A DNA stretch of 64,000 nucleotides from assembly GCA_001770725.1 (NCBI GenBank), contig MERU01000002.1, positions 124,001 through 188,000 of the forward strand. The letters run 5' to 3'. Source of the DNA: Burkholderiales bacterium RIFCSPHIGHO2_01_FULL_63_240. Lineage in GTDB: Bacteria; Pseudomonadota; Gammaproteobacteria; Burkholderiales; Burkholderiaceae_C. This document shows, piece after piece, positions 51,131 through 60,105 of the stretch (positions are counted from its first letter, which is position 1; every line of letters starts with the position of its first letter). The position numbers were made by a program, and so were the translations under genes. The notes below the pieces were generated by a model, which worked only from the letters and a program-made list of their open reading frames with translations, made no database searches and was not told where the DNA came from.

Positions 51131-51655
51131 TCATTTGGGTGCGGCGACGGTCACCAGGGCCGGACGCAGCACGCGCTCGGCGATGGTGTAGCCCTTTTGC
51201 AGCACACCCACGACGGTGTTTGCTTCCTGCTCGGCGGGCACCATGCTGATGGCCTGGTGGATGGCCGGGTCGAACTTGGTGCCGGCGGCCGGGTTGACCT
51301 CGATGACCTTGTTGCGCTCCAGGGCCGAGGCCAGTTGACGCAAGGTGGCCTGCACGCCTTCGAGCACGGTCTCGACCGGGGTGTCGGGCTTGGCGGCGTG
51401 GGTGGCCAGGGCGGCTTCGAGGCTGTCTCGCACCGGCAGCAGGCTGTCGGCGAAGGCTTCGACGGCGAACTTGCGGGCCTTGGAGATTTCGTCTTCGGCG
51501 CGGCGGCGGATGTTCTCTGCCTCGGCCTTGGCGCGCAGGTAGGCGTCGGACACCTCGGCGTGCTTGGCCTGCAACTCGGCCAGTTGCTGCTCGACGGGCA
51601 GGTCGCTGGCGGCAGCCGGGCTGGCTTGATCGGGCGTCGGGGTGGTCTCGCTCAT
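51131..51655 (-). CDS. grpE: Nucleotide exchange factor GrpE
   Basis: A 174-residue protein with the GrpE plan: a disordered N-terminus, a long dimerising helix ([20 protein letters not shown] onward), and a C-terminal beta domain with [20 protein letters not shown] and [20 protein letters not shown]. It releases ADP from DnaK. A sigma-32 promoter lies about 126-153 nt upstream. It is followed by dnaK. Confidence 0.97.
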   Translation of the reverse strand: MSETTPTPDQASPAAASDLPVEQQLAELQAKHAEVSDAYLRAKAEAENIRRRAEDEISKARKFAVEAFADSLLPVRDSLEAALATHAAKPDTPVETVLEGVQATLRQLASALERNKVIEVNPAAGTKFDPAIHQAISMVPAEQEANTVVGVLQKGYTIAERVLRPALVTVAAPK

Positions 51656-51780
51656 GGTGTGATCGGTTTGGGATGAGGTCGTCGGGGTCCGTCAGGGATC
51701 CGTGATGAAGGGGTGGCCATCGGCGGGAGAGGGCATCACTGCCCCCTCGGCCAGCACCTGTGGCTGCCCGGAACCCGGGC

Positions 51781-51808
51781 AAATGAGGCCGGCCTGACCC
51801 TTTTCAAG
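51781..51808 (-). promoter_or_regulatory. Sigma-32 heat-shock promoter of grpE
   Basis: On the minus strand CTTGAAA (51808 to 51802) and CCTCATTT (51788 to 51781) are spaced by 13 nt. This fits the heat-shock consensus CTTGAAA - 11 to 16 nt - CCCCATNT with one mismatch. It should drive grpE and probably dnaK and dnaJ. Confidence 0.88.
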
Positions 51809-51868
51809 CCCCTGATTTCAAAAAAGGACCGGGAAATGTACCCGAGGGACGGCGCCGAGCCCTGAGGA

Positions 51869-52306
51869 TCACTCGTCGGCGCTGGCCGACCAACGTCGCC
51901 AGTCGGCCAGTTGACGGCGGTCGCGCTTGGTTGGGCGGCCGTGCTCGATGGCGCTGGCCGGTTCGGCCGCCGTCTTGCGTTGTTCTGCCGCGGCCAGTCT
52001 GGCGGCGATGCTTTCGGCGGTTTCTTCGTAGAGCTGCTGAGCCTGCGGCGCGGGGCCCCGCACGGTGCTCAGGGCGCGGACCACCACGGTGCGCTCGACA
52101 GGCCCCTGGCGGATGCCGACCACGTCGCCCGCGCGCAACTCCCGCGAGGCCTTGGCGACCTGTCCGTTGACCTGGATGCGGCCCTTGTCGATTTCGTCGG
52201 CGGCCAGGCCCCGGGTTTTGAAGAATCGGGCGGCCCAGAGCCACTTGTCCAGGCGCAGGCGCTCGGTCAGCCCGGGCAGGGGGCGGTCGGTGTCAGGCAT
52301 GGTCAT
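51869..52306 (-). CDS. hslR: S4-domain RNA-binding heat-shock protein Hsp15
   Basis: A 145-residue S4-domain protein: LRLDKWLWAARFFKTRGLA then EIDKGRIQVNGQVAKASREL and AGDVVGIRQG. The C-terminal part is basic (RPTKRDRRQLADWRRW). Hsp15 binds stalled 50S subunits carrying nascent chains. ATG 52306 overlaps the mnmC stop (ATGA); ATG 52300 is an alternative. Its position just upstream of grpE and dnaK suits a heat-shock role. Confidence 0.88.
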   Translation of the reverse strand: MTMPDTDRPLPGLTERLRLDKWLWAARFFKTRGLAADEIDKGRIQVNGQVAKASRELRAGDVVGIRQGPVERTVVVRALSTVRGPAPQAQQLYEETAESIAARLAAAEQRKTAAEPASAIEHGRPTKRDRRQLADWRRWSASADE

Positions 52307-54444
52307 GCGTGCCGGAGCTGGCGGGCCAGGAAGCGGGCAGGGTCGAGCGCATCGCGCAATTCTGCCTCCACGGGACACGGCGTGCCGCACACCCAGTGGG
52401 CCAGCAGTTCACCGGCCAGCATGGACCAGGTCAGGCCGCGAGAGCCCAGCCCCCCGATGAGGTAGAGCCCGCCTTGGTCGCTGCGCTCGCGCGGCAGCAT
52501 GCGCACCTGCTCGGCGCGGGCGGGCGGCTGGGCCGCCAGGCGGTCGGGGTGCCAGGGCAGGGCACCGATCAGGGGCAGGCGGTCGGGCGTGGTGGCCCGC
52601 CAGCCGACGCGGCCGCAGAGCCGTTGCGAGCCAGCCATGTCCGCCAGCTGCCGCTCGTCGGTGCCGGCGGGCAGGGCACCCAGGCGCAGGGCCTGGCTCA
52701 GGTTGTGGACGTGATCGGCCGAACGTTGACCGGCTTCGTCGTCATGGTGCTGTGTGGTGGCGCCGCACAGCAGGCGGCCATCGCCCAGCGTGAGCACATA
52801 GCCCTGGCCGGCCACGGGCGCGAGGGGCCTGGCCCCAATCAGGTCGGCGGGCAGCACGCTGACCTGGCCGCGCACCGCGCTGACGGGCGGGCAGGCAACC
52901 GCCTGGTCCGCCGGCAAGGTGTCCAGCAAGGCGTTGGCCTGCCAGGCGCTGGCGATCACCAGTGAGCCGGCTTCGGCCAGAACCTGCCCCTGAGCACCCA
53001 GGGCCTGCCAGGTGCCCTCGGTTCGCCGGAGGGCGTGCACGGGCGTGGACCAACGGGTGCTCAGCAAGGGCCTGCCACCGAGGTGGTGCCTGGCCATGGC
53101 GGTCTCCAGCAGCAGCCGGCAGGCGTCGGCGGGCGACATCCAGCCTGCCTGTGGGAGCCACCAGCCTCCGCTGGGCACGGGCAGGCCGCTGCGTGCGCTG
53201 GCTGCAGCCTGGTCGAGCCAGATCGCTTGCTCGCCAAGCCAGGGCAGGCGCTCGCTCAAGGCCCGCGCGCCATCCGCATCCTGCCTGGGGTCGAGCCGCA
53301 GCAGGCCGGCGGCCTGGCCGGGCAGGGCGCCGCTGTCGATCCAGCCCCGCACTCGCCGCCAGGTGGACAGGGCCGCCGCCCGGTGCGCGCGTGCGTGGAT
53401 GCCGTCGTCGCCGTGCACGATGGTGTGAAAGAGCCCGCCCGGGTTGCCCGAGGCGCCTTGCGCCGCACCGGTGTCGGCATCCAGCAGGGTCACCTGCCAG
53501 CCTTCCCGGGTCAGGGCGTCGGCGGCGCTGCAACCGGCGATGCCCGCGCCGATGACGATGGCGTCTCGGCGACTGGACGTGGGCCACAGGCCACCGGGCG
53601 TGGGTGGGTGGACGAAACGAGGTTGGTGGTGCGCCACCGTGGTGGTCCATTTGCCGTTTTCACCGGGGCGTTTTTTGACCTCGAACTGAGCCTGGGTCAG
53701 GGCGTCACGCACCGCCCGAGCCGAAGACCAGGTGGCCGCCGTCGCATCGCTGGCCGCCAGCCGGTTGATGCGCGCCAGCATGGGCCCGTGCCACATCTGA
53801 GGGTTGCGGGCTGGCGTGAAACCGTCGAGGTAGAAGGCGTCGACCGAAGCTTGCAGGCCGGGCAGGAGGTCGGCCACGTCGCCCAGGCCGAGCAGCAGCG
53901 TCAGCGACTGTTCACGGCCTTCGGCGTTGACCAGACCGTCAAGGTGCAGCGTGTGCCAGCCCGGCGTCAGCGCAGGCCAGGCGGCATGCAGGCGTGCTGC
54001 CAAGGCCTGGCGCCAGAGTTCATCGTGCGCAGCTGCCTCGGGCGCATCAGGGCGGTGAGCGGGCAGGCTGGCCAGGTCGGCTGGCGCCGGCGCGGCGAGC
54101 TCGCTGGCGGTGGGCAGACCGTGCACGGCAGCCAGGTCATCGGGCCGCAGCGGGTGCTTTTCGATGGAGATGAAGAACAGCCGGTCGCAGCGTTGCGGGT
54201 CCTGGCGCCAGGCGGCCCAGGTGGCCAGGCAGTTGTTGCCCAGGCCGAAACCGGTTTCGAGGATGGTGAAGCGGTCGCGCCCTTGCCACCGGCCCGGCAG
54301 GCCATTGCCGCGCAGGAAGACGCCGCGGGCCTGCAGCCAGGCCCCGGCACTCGGGTGGTACACGTCACCGTAGTCGGGTGCATAGGGGGGCTGTCCGGTC
54401 TCGCCGGACGGGTGGGCGCTCAGGCGCGCCGGGCTCACCGTCAT
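52303..54444 (-). CDS. mnmC: Bifunctional tRNA wobble-uridine enzyme MnmC
   Basis: A 713-residue fusion making mnm5(s2)U34 in tRNA. The N-terminal MnmD methyltransferase has FTILETGFGLGNNCL and VDAFYLDGFTPARNPQMW. The C-terminal MnmC FAD-dependent oxidoreductase has AIVIGAGIAGCSAADAL (Rossmann, dinucleotide binding) and GASGNPGGLFHTIVHGDD, with a C-terminal YLIGGLGSRGLTW. Both halves look intact. ATG 54444 is preferred to a TTG 14 codons upstream. Confidence 0.93.
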   Translation of the reverse strand: MTVSPARLSAHPSGETGQPPYAPDYGDVYHPSAGAWLQARGVFLRGNGLPGRWQGRDRFTILETGFGLGNNCLATWAAWRQDPQRCDRLFFISIEKHPLRPDDLAAVHGLPTASELAAPAPADLASLPAHRPDAPEAAAHDELWRQALAARLHAAWPALTPGWHTLHLDGLVNAEGREQSLTLLLGLGDVADLLPGLQASVDAFYLDGFTPARNPQMWHGPMLARINRLAASDATAATWSSARAVRDALTQAQFEVKKRPGENGKWTTTVAHHQPRFVHPPTPGGLWPTSSRRDAIVIGAGIAGCSAADALTREGWQVTLLDADTGAAQGASGNPGGLFHTIVHGDDGIHARAHRAAALSTWRRVRGWIDSGALPGQAAGLLRLDPRQDADGARALSERLPWLGEQAIWLDQAAASARSGLPVPSGGWWLPQAGWMSPADACRLLLETAMARHHLGGRPLLSTRWSTPVHALRRTEGTWQALGAQGQVLAEAGSLVIASAWQANALLDTLPADQAVACPPVSAVRGQVSVLPADLIGARPLAPVAGQGYVLTLGDGRLLCGATTQHHDDEAGQRSADHVHNLSQALRLGALPAGTDERQLADMAGSQRLCGRVGWRATTPDRLPLIGALPWHPDRLAAQPPARAEQVRMLPRERSDQGGLYLIGGLGSRGLTWSMLAGELLAHWVCGTPCPVEAELRDALDPARFLARQLRHA

Positions 54445-54513
54445 CGTCTTCGGGTCCTCATGCGCCGGCGTGGCCGCCCACGTCAAGCGCGCGAGCGCGC
54501 AGGCGCACCGGCC

Positions 54514-55296
54514 TCACTGCGCCAACCACCCGCCGTCCACGTTCCAGGCCACGCCGCGCACGTTGTCCGCACCCGGCGAGCACATGAACACGGCCAGGTC
54601 GCCCAGCTGCGATGGCGTGACGAACTGCAGCGAGGGCTGCTTCTCGCCCAGCAGGTCCTTCTGGGCCTCGGCCACCGAGATGCCCTCGCGCTCGGAGCGA
54701 GCGTCGATCTGCTTTTGCACCAGGGGCGTGAGCACCCAGCCCGGGCAGATGGCGTTGACCGTCACACCCGTCTGCGCGGTCTCCAGCGCAGCGGCCTTGG
54801 TCAGGCCGACCAGGCCGTGCTTGGCGGCCACATAGGCCGACTTGCCGGCCGAGGCCACCAGGCCGTGGGCCGACGCGATGTTGATGACGCGGCCCCAGTT
54901 CTTCTTGCGCATGCCCGGGATGGCCAGGCGCATGGTGTGGAAGGCCGAGGTCAGGTTGATGGCGAGGATCGCGTCCCACTTCTCGACCGGGAAGTCCTCG
55001 ACGTTGGCAACGTGCTGGATGCCGGCGTTGTTGACCACGATGTCGATGCCGCCGAACTCTGCCTGCCCGTAGGCGAACAGGGCTTCGATCTCGGCGGGCT
55101 TGCTCATGTCGGCGCCGTGGTAGCCGACCTTGACGCCATGCTGTTGCCCAGCCGCCAGCACGGCGGCCCTGGGCGCATCGACGTCGCCGAATCCGTTCAG
55201 AATGACGTTGGCGCCCTGGGCGGCCAGTCGTTCGGCGATGCCCAGACCGATCCCGCTGGTCGATCCGGTCACGAGGGCGGTTTTTCCATTCAACAT
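54514..55296 (-). CDS. D-3-hydroxybutyrate dehydrogenase
   Basis: A 260-residue short-chain dehydrogenase. NAD-binding TGSTSGIGLGIA, NNAGIQHV, catalytic Ser...Tyr-x-x-x-Lys (SAYVAAKHGLVGL), and the C-terminal AWNVDGGWLAQ characteristic of 3-hydroxybutyrate dehydrogenases. It oxidises 3-hydroxybutyrate from polyhydroxybutyrate breakdown to acetoacetate. CGGAGG lies upstream of the ATG at proper spacing. PhaR at 58.9 kb supports PHB metabolism in this organism. Confidence 0.93.
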   Translation of the reverse strand: MLNGKTALVTGSTSGIGLGIAERLAAQGANVILNGFGDVDAPRAAVLAAGQQHGVKVGYHGADMSKPAEIEALFAYGQAEFGGIDIVVNNAGIQHVANVEDFPVEKWDAILAINLTSAFHTMRLAIPGMRKKNWGRVINIASAHGLVASAGKSAYVAAKHGLVGLTKAAALETAQTGVTVNAICPGWVLTPLVQKQIDARSEREGISVAEAQKDLLGEKQPSLQFVTPSQLGDLAVFMCSPGADNVRGVAWNVDGGWLAQ

Positions 55297-55362
55297 CAGG
55301 GGCCTCCGGTGCACGAAGAGAAACACAATGTGGACCAGGCCATTATCTGACGACGCCACAAG

Positions 55363-56325
55363 ATGACAACGCAACACCCCGCTGACCCCTTGGTCGAGAC
55401 CGCTTCGTTGCAGCCGACGCTGCATCACGTCGTGTGCCCGGGTGCGAGCAAGACCGATGCCCAGACGCACCGCATGGCGCATTGGCGCTGGGGCGACGCG
55501 CGCAACCCGCGTGTGTTGTTTTGCGTGCACGGCCTGAGCCGCCAGGGGCGTGACTTCGATGTGCTGGCCCGAGCCTTGTCCACGCACTACCAGGTGATCT
55601 GCCCCGATGTGGTGGGCCGTGGCCATTCCGATTGGCTGGCCGATCCGAAGGGGTATCAGGTGTTCTCGTATGTCGCCGACATGGTGGCGTTGCTGCAACA
55701 GGTCCGTCAGGAATTGGGCGCTGCCGGGCCGCTGGACCTCGATTGGGTCGGCACCTCGATGGGCGGTTTGATCGGCCTGGGCTTCTCGTCGCTGCCCCCT
55801 GAAGTCTCCGGTGCCCGCCTGCGTCGCTTCGTGCTCAACGACGTGGGCCCGCGCCTGCGCTTCGATGCCATCGTTCGCATCGGCGACTACCTGGGCAAGC
55901 CCCTGCACTTCGCCTCGCAGCAGGAGGCCGCCGACTACCTCTGGAGCATCTCCACCGGTTTCGGCCCGCACACGCCCGAGCAATGGCTGGCGCTCAGCCT
56001 GCCTTTGTTGCGACCAGCCGATGGCGGCGGCTTCGTGCTGCACTACGACCCGGCCATTGCCGAGCCCTTTCGCAGCGTGACAGCAGAGCAGACCGAAGCC
56101 GGCGAAAAGGCCTTGTGGCAGGTCTACGATGGCCTGGCCAACATCCCCTGCGAGACCCTGGTGATGCGCGGTGCCGACTCCGACCTGCTTGACCGGGCCA
56201 CCGCACAGGAGATGACCCAGCGAGGCCCCAAGGCCCGCCTCGTCGAGTTCTTCGGCGTGGGGCACGCGCCCACCTTGATCGCCCCCGACCAGGTTGAAAC
56301 GATCCGGGAGTTCCTGCTGGCATGA
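55363..56325 (+). CDS. Alpha/beta-fold hydrolase
   Basis: A 320-residue hydrolase. The nucleophile elbow is GTSMGG (WVGTSMGGLIG), the oxyanion strand VLFCVHGLSRQGRDFD, the acid likely Asp in VMRGADSDLL, and the catalytic His in GVGHAPTL. The substrate is unknown; its place beside 3-hydroxybutyrate dehydrogenase could hint at an ester or oligomer of hydroxy acids, but it also overlaps relA by 4 nt (ATGA), so it is translationally coupled to relA. Confidence 0.85.
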   Translation: MTTQHPADPLVETASLQPTLHHVVCPGASKTDAQTHRMAHWRWGDARNPRVLFCVHGLSRQGRDFDVLARALSTHYQVICPDVVGRGHSDWLADPKGYQVFSYVADMVALLQQVRQELGAAGPLDLDWVGTSMGGLIGLGFSSLPPEVSGARLRRFVLNDVGPRLRFDAIVRIGDYLGKPLHFASQQEAADYLWSISTGFGPHTPEQWLALSLPLLRPADGGGFVLHYDPAIAEPFRSVTAEQTEAGEKALWQVYDGLANIPCETLVMRGADSDLLDRATAQEMTQRGPKARLVEFFGVGHAPTLIAPDQVETIREFLLA

Positions 56326-58646
56326 AGACCGGATCCCTCGATGTCGCACGAGACGATGGCCTGCTGAGTGCCGGCAGCCCGCACGCGCCCATCGTCGACC
56401 TGGCCGAGGTGGCTGGCACGTCGACACCAGAAGCCCAGGCCGCGGGGGCCTCGGCCAACGAAGGCGGCGTGGAGCTGCTGCGCCGCGCACGCGCCTTCGC
56501 CGAGCCCTTGCTGTCGGGCCAGACCTTCGACACGGGAGAAGACGCGCTCGTGCATGCCGACGGCGTGGGCGCCATCCTGCACGGCATCGGGGCTTCTCCT
56601 TCGCTGCGCGCGGCGGCCTACCTGGTCTACGCCAGCGACTACCTCGCCAACCCGCAGGACGTGCTGAGCCGCGCTTTTGGCGCCGATGCAGCGGCGCTGG
56701 TGGCCCACACCGTCAAGCTGGTTCAGGTGCAGCGCAACGCCCGCGACCTCATGGGCGACGAGACCGACGCCCCTCTGGACGCAGAACAGGTCGAGCGCAT
56801 CCGCAAGATGCTGCTGGCCTTCTCGCGTGACCTGCGCGTCGTGCTGCTGCGCCTGGCATCGCGCCTGCAGACCCTGCGCCACTACGCCGAACGCAAACTG
56901 CCGTGCCCCAAGGCCCTGGCGCGCGAGTCGCTGCAGATCTTCGCGCCACTGGCCAACCGCCTGGGCATCTGGCAGATCAAGTGGGAGCTGGAAGACCTGT
57001 CCTTCCGGTTCCTGCAGCCCGACACCTACCGCACCATCGCCAAGGCCCTGCACGAAAAGCGCCTGGAGCGCGAGCGCCACATCGAGCAGGTGCGCCAGCA
57101 GCTGCAGGAGGCCTTGGGCGCCGCCGGCATCGAGGCCCAGGTGCAAGGGCGGCCCAAGCACATCTACAGCATCTACAAGAAGATGCAGGGCAAGGCCTTG
57201 TCGCTCGACCGCGTCTTCGACCTGCGGGCCCTGCGCGTCATCGTGAGCGATGTGCACGCCTGCTACGCGGCGCTCAGCTGCGTGCATGAACTGTGGCAGC
57301 CGCTGCAGGAAGAGTTCTCCGACTACATCGCGCGGCCCAAGTCCAACGGATACCAGTCGCTGCACACCATCGTGCTCGATGACCAGGGCCGCTCGATCGA
57401 GGTTCAGATCCGCACCCAGGCCATGCACGAGCACGCCGAAAGTGGCGTGGCCGCACACTGGGCCTACAAGGAAGCCGGCTCGAAAGGTTACGCCGGCGTG
57501 CAGGCCGCAGGCGACTTCGAGTCGCGCGTGGCCGAAGCGCGCAAGATGGTGCTGCGCCAGCTGCTGGCCTGGGAGCGCGACGTCGCCGAAGCCGGGCATG
57601 GGGGACACGCGGGCTCGCCCAGCGTGCAAGGACTTTTCGAAGACCGCATCTACGTCTTCACCCCGGGCGGCGACATCATCGACCTGCCTGCTGGTGCCAC
57701 GCCCATCGACCTGGCCTATGTGCTGCACACCAACCTGGGTCACCGCTGCCGGGGCGCGCGCGTCGATGGCGCCATGGTGCCCTTGCAGACGCCCCTGCAG
57801 AGCGGCCAAACCGTCGAGATCGTGTCGGCCAAAGAGGGCGGCCCCTCGATGGACTGGCTCAACAGCGAGCTGGGCTACCTGCGCAGTCCGCGCTCGCGGG
57901 CCAAGGTCCGCGCCTGGTTCAACGCGCTGGCTCAGCAAGCCACCATCGCGCGAGGCCGGGAAGCGGTTGAAAAGCTGCTGCAGCGCGAAGGCAAGACGGC
58001 CGTCAAGCTTGACGACCTGTCCTCGCAACTGGGCTTTCGCAGCGCCGATGCGCTGTTCGACGTGGTGGGCAAGGACGAGTTCTCGCTGCGAAGCATCGAG
58101 CAGGTGCTGCGCCCCGCCGAGCCCGCACCGGACCCCGAAGAGGCGTTCCTGCAAAAGCTGGCGCGTGGCGACGCATCAGCGCGCCCCGATGGCGATGGCA
58201 AGGGCGTGCTCGTTGTCGGCCTGGACTCGCTGCTCACGCAACTGGCGCGCTGCTGCAAGCCCGCGCCGCCCGATCGGATCGGGGGTTACGTGACGCGGGG
58301 CAAGGGGGTGGCCGTGCACCGCGCCGACTGCAGCAACTTCCAGCACATGGCGCGCGAGCACAAGGAACGTGTGATCCCGGTCACCTGGGGGCGCCAGGCC
58401 ATGACGGACAAAGCCCACTACGCGGTCGACGTCTCCATCGAGGCGCTCGACCGCCCGGGCCTGATGCGCGACGTCTTCGACGTCTTTGCGCAAGGCAAGA
58501 TCACCGTGCTGTCCATGCACAACCACACCGTGCGCGACCACCTGCAGCTCACGCTCACGCTGCAAACACCCGACAGCAGCCGCTTGAGCGGCTTGCTACA
58601 CAAGGTGTTGCAAATCCACGGCGTCTTGCGCGTGCGCAGAAAATAG
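56322..58646 (+). CDS. relA: (p)ppGpp synthetase RelA
   Basis: A 774-residue long RelA/SpoT protein. The N-terminal hydrolase domain is degenerate: the HD motif is missing in the ILHGIGASPSLRAAAYLVYA stretch, so it should not hydrolyse (p)ppGpp. The synthetase domain has GRPKHIYSIYKKMQGK, RVFDLRALRVIV, and YIARPKSNGYQSLHTIV. TGS (IYVFTPGGDIIDLPAGAT), helical, zinc-finger (CCKPAPPD) and ACT (LDRPGLMRDVFDVFAQGKI) domains follow. It makes the alarmone on starved ribosomes. Its stop overlaps the tRNA-Val promoter. Confidence 0.95.
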   Translation: MKTGSLDVARDDGLLSAGSPHAPIVDLAEVAGTSTPEAQAAGASANEGGVELLRRARAFAEPLLSGQTFDTGEDALVHADGVGAILHGIGASPSLRAAAYLVYASDYLANPQDVLSRAFGADAAALVAHTVKLVQVQRNARDLMGDETDAPLDAEQVERIRKMLLAFSRDLRVVLLRLASRLQTLRHYAERKLPCPKALARESLQIFAPLANRLGIWQIKWELEDLSFRFLQPDTYRTIAKALHEKRLERERHIEQVRQQLQEALGAAGIEAQVQGRPKHIYSIYKKMQGKALSLDRVFDLRALRVIVSDVHACYAALSCVHELWQPLQEEFSDYIARPKSNGYQSLHTIVLDDQGRSIEVQIRTQAMHEHAESGVAAHWAYKEAGSKGYAGVQAAGDFESRVAEARKMVLRQLLAWERDVAEAGHGGHAGSPSVQGLFEDRIYVFTPGGDIIDLPAGATPIDLAYVLHTNLGHRCRGARVDGAMVPLQTPLQSGQTVEIVSAKEGGPSMDWLNSELGYLRSPRSRAKVRAWFNALAQQATIARGREAVEKLLQREGKTAVKLDDLSSQLGFRSADALFDVVGKDEFSLRSIEQVLRPAEPAPDPEEAFLQKLARGDASARPDGDGKGVLVVGLDSLLTQLARCCKPAPPDRIGGYVTRGKGVAVHRADCSNFQHMAREHKERVIPVTWGRQAMTDKAHYAVDVSIEALDRPGLMRDVFDVFAQGKITVLSMHNHTVRDHLQLTLTLQTPDSSRLSGLLHKVLQIHGVLRVRRK

Positions 58647-58655
58647 TGCTATTAT
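58626..58655 (+). promoter_or_regulatory. Promoter of tRNA-Val within the relA 3' end
   Basis: -35 TTGCGC (58626-58631), an 18-nt spacer, and -10 TATTAT (58650-58655). The start would fall near 58662, six bases before the tRNA. The -10 to start segment CTCGGTCTCG is GC-rich, like a stringent discriminator. It overlaps the relA stop codon. Confidence 0.7.
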
Positions 58656-58667
58656 CTCGGTCTCGAC

Positions 58668-58744
58668 AGGCGCATAGCTCAGTTGGTTAGAGCACCACCT
58701 TGACATGGTGGGGGTCGTTGGTTCGAATCCAATTGCGCCTACCA
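58668..58744 (+). tRNA. tRNA-Val (anticodon GAC)
   Basis: A 77-nt cloverleaf: acceptor AGGCGCA/TGCGCCT, D arm with GCTCAGTTGGTTAGAGC, anticodon stem CCACC/GGTGG with loop TTGACAT (anticodon GAC), a T arm with the TTCGAAT loop, and an encoded 3' ACCA. It decodes GUC and GUU. It lies 21 nt downstream of relA with its own promoter and terminator. Confidence 0.97.
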
Positions 58745-58759
58745 AAATACTGTCGATGA

Positions 58760-58795
58760 AGCCCCAGGTCACAAGCCTGGGGCTTTTTCTTTTTC
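58760..58795 (+). terminator. Rho-independent terminator after tRNA-Val
   Basis: Stem AGCCCCAGG/CCTGGGGCT (9 bp), 7-nt loop, followed by a T-rich run TTTTCTTTTTC. Confidence 0.93.
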
Positions 58796-58856
58796 TCACG
58801 CTTGTTTTCCACTTCTACAATGGCCCGAACACAGAGTCATGCATGAGGAGTCCCGG

Positions 58857-59426
58857 ATGAGCCCAGCCCCCCGAAAAGCCCGCAGCGCAGCGCCCTCAGC
58901 CGAAGAGCCCGTGGGCGGCGATGCCGGGCAGCCGACGGCGGCGGGCACCCGGATCATCAAGAAGTACCCGAACCGGCGCCTCTACGACACGCAGACCAGC
59001 AGCTACATCACGCTGTCCGAGGTCAAGGACATGGTCATGGCCTGCGAGCAGTTCGTGGTGCGCGATGCCAAGAGTGGTGAAGACCTCACCCGCAGCATCC
59101 TGCTGCAGATCATCCTGGAAGAGGAAACGGCCGGCGTGCCGATGTTCTCGACCCAGGCGCTGGCCCAGATCATTCGCTTTTATGGCCACACCATGCAGGG
59201 CCTGATGGGCAACTACCTGGAAAACAACATCCAGTCCTTCATCGACCTGCAGTCCCGCCTGACCGAGAACTCGGTCATGAACCTGCAGAACCCGCTGATG
59301 CAGAACTTCATGGGTGGCTACATGGAGCAGTCGCGCAACCTGTTCACGCAGATGCAGGAGCAGATGAGCAAGCAGGCTGAAACCCTGATGGGTAACCTGG
59401 GCGCGGGCCTCACGCCCAAGAAATGA
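58857..59426 (+). CDS. phaR: Polyhydroxyalkanoate synthesis repressor PhaR
   Basis: A 189-residue regulator. The DNA-binding N-terminal domain reads IIKKYPNRRLYDTQTSSYIT, LSEVKDMV and LTRSILLQIILEEE, followed by the PHB-binding region IRFYGHTMQGLMGNYLENN and a Met/Gln-rich tail. PhaR represses phasin genes and senses PHB granules. GAGGAG lies 6 nt upstream of ATG 58857. A TACAAT -10-like element lies at 58816-58821, about 35 nt upstream. Confidence 0.94.
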   Translation: MSPAPRKARSAAPSAEEPVGGDAGQPTAAGTRIIKKYPNRRLYDTQTSSYITLSEVKDMVMACEQFVVRDAKSGEDLTRSILLQIILEEETAGVPMFSTQALAQIIRFYGHTMQGLMGNYLENNIQSFIDLQSRLTENSVMNLQNPLMQNFMGGYMEQSRNLFTQMQEQMSKQAETLMGNLGAGLTPKK

Positions 59427-59441
59427 AACCGCAAAGCCCGC

Positions 59442-60095
59442 TCACAGCAGTGGCTTGAGCCCGCTCCACACGTTGTCGAGCATCACCGGGTGGGCCTTGG
59501 CCAACGGGTGGATGCCGTCACCCTGGAACCACTCGCGCGCATCGGCGCGGTCGGCCACCCCTTTGAGCAGGAACGGCACCAGCGCGACCTTGCGCTCCTG
59601 CGCCACGCGTCCGAACGCCGCCGCGAAGTCATCCGCATAGCGCTTGCCGTAATTGGGCGGCACCTGCATGCCCACCAGCAACACCTTGGCGCCCGCGGCC
59701 TGGCTGGCTTGCGTCATCGCCTGGAGGTTGTCCTGGGTCGAGCGGATGGGAAAGCCGCGCAGCGCGTCGTTGCCCCCCAGTTCGATCACCACATGGGTGG
59801 GCCGATGCTGCTTGAGCAGGGCTGGCAGGCGAGTGCGGCCACCCGAGGTGGTCTCGCCACTGATGCTGGCGTTGACCACCCGGGCCTCGATGCCTTGCTT
59901 TGCCAGCCGTGCTTCGAGCAGGGCCACCCAGCCGGCACCCCGCGCCAGGCCATACTCGGCCGAGAGGCTGTCACCGACGATCAACACCGTTCGCGGCGCG
60001 GCCGACTGCGCCAGCAGCGGCATTGCCGCCAGGAAAAGGCCCGCGGCCCCCAGGACCATCCGACGTCGCTTAAAGTGTTGGCGTTGCCCTTGCAT
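59442..60095 (-). CDS. SGNH/GDSL esterase, TesA-like
   Basis: A 217-residue lipase/thioesterase. The signal peptide (RRRMVLGAAGLFLAAMPLLA) precedes the SGNH blocks: GDSLSAEYGLARG (catalytic Ser), INASISGETTSGG-like VNASISGETTSGG, IELGGNDALRG, and catalytic Asp/His in GDGIHPLAKA. It fits TesA, a periplasmic acyl-CoA thioesterase/lysophospholipase. Start may be ATG 60107, 60095 or 60065; 60095 is used. It is divergent from the YbbA-like gene, as in E. coli. Confidence 0.88.
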   Translation of the reverse strand: MQGQRQHFKRRRMVLGAAGLFLAAMPLLAQSAAPRTVLIVGDSLSAEYGLARGAGWVALLEARLAKQGIEARVVNASISGETTSGGRTRLPALLKQHRPTHVVIELGGNDALRGFPIRSTQDNLQAMTQASQAAGAKVLLVGMQVPPNYGKRYADDFAAAFGRVAQERKVALVPFLLKGVADRADAREWFQGDGIHPLAKAHPVMLDNVWSGLKPLL

Positions 60096-60105
60096 GCTAG
60101 CTTTC

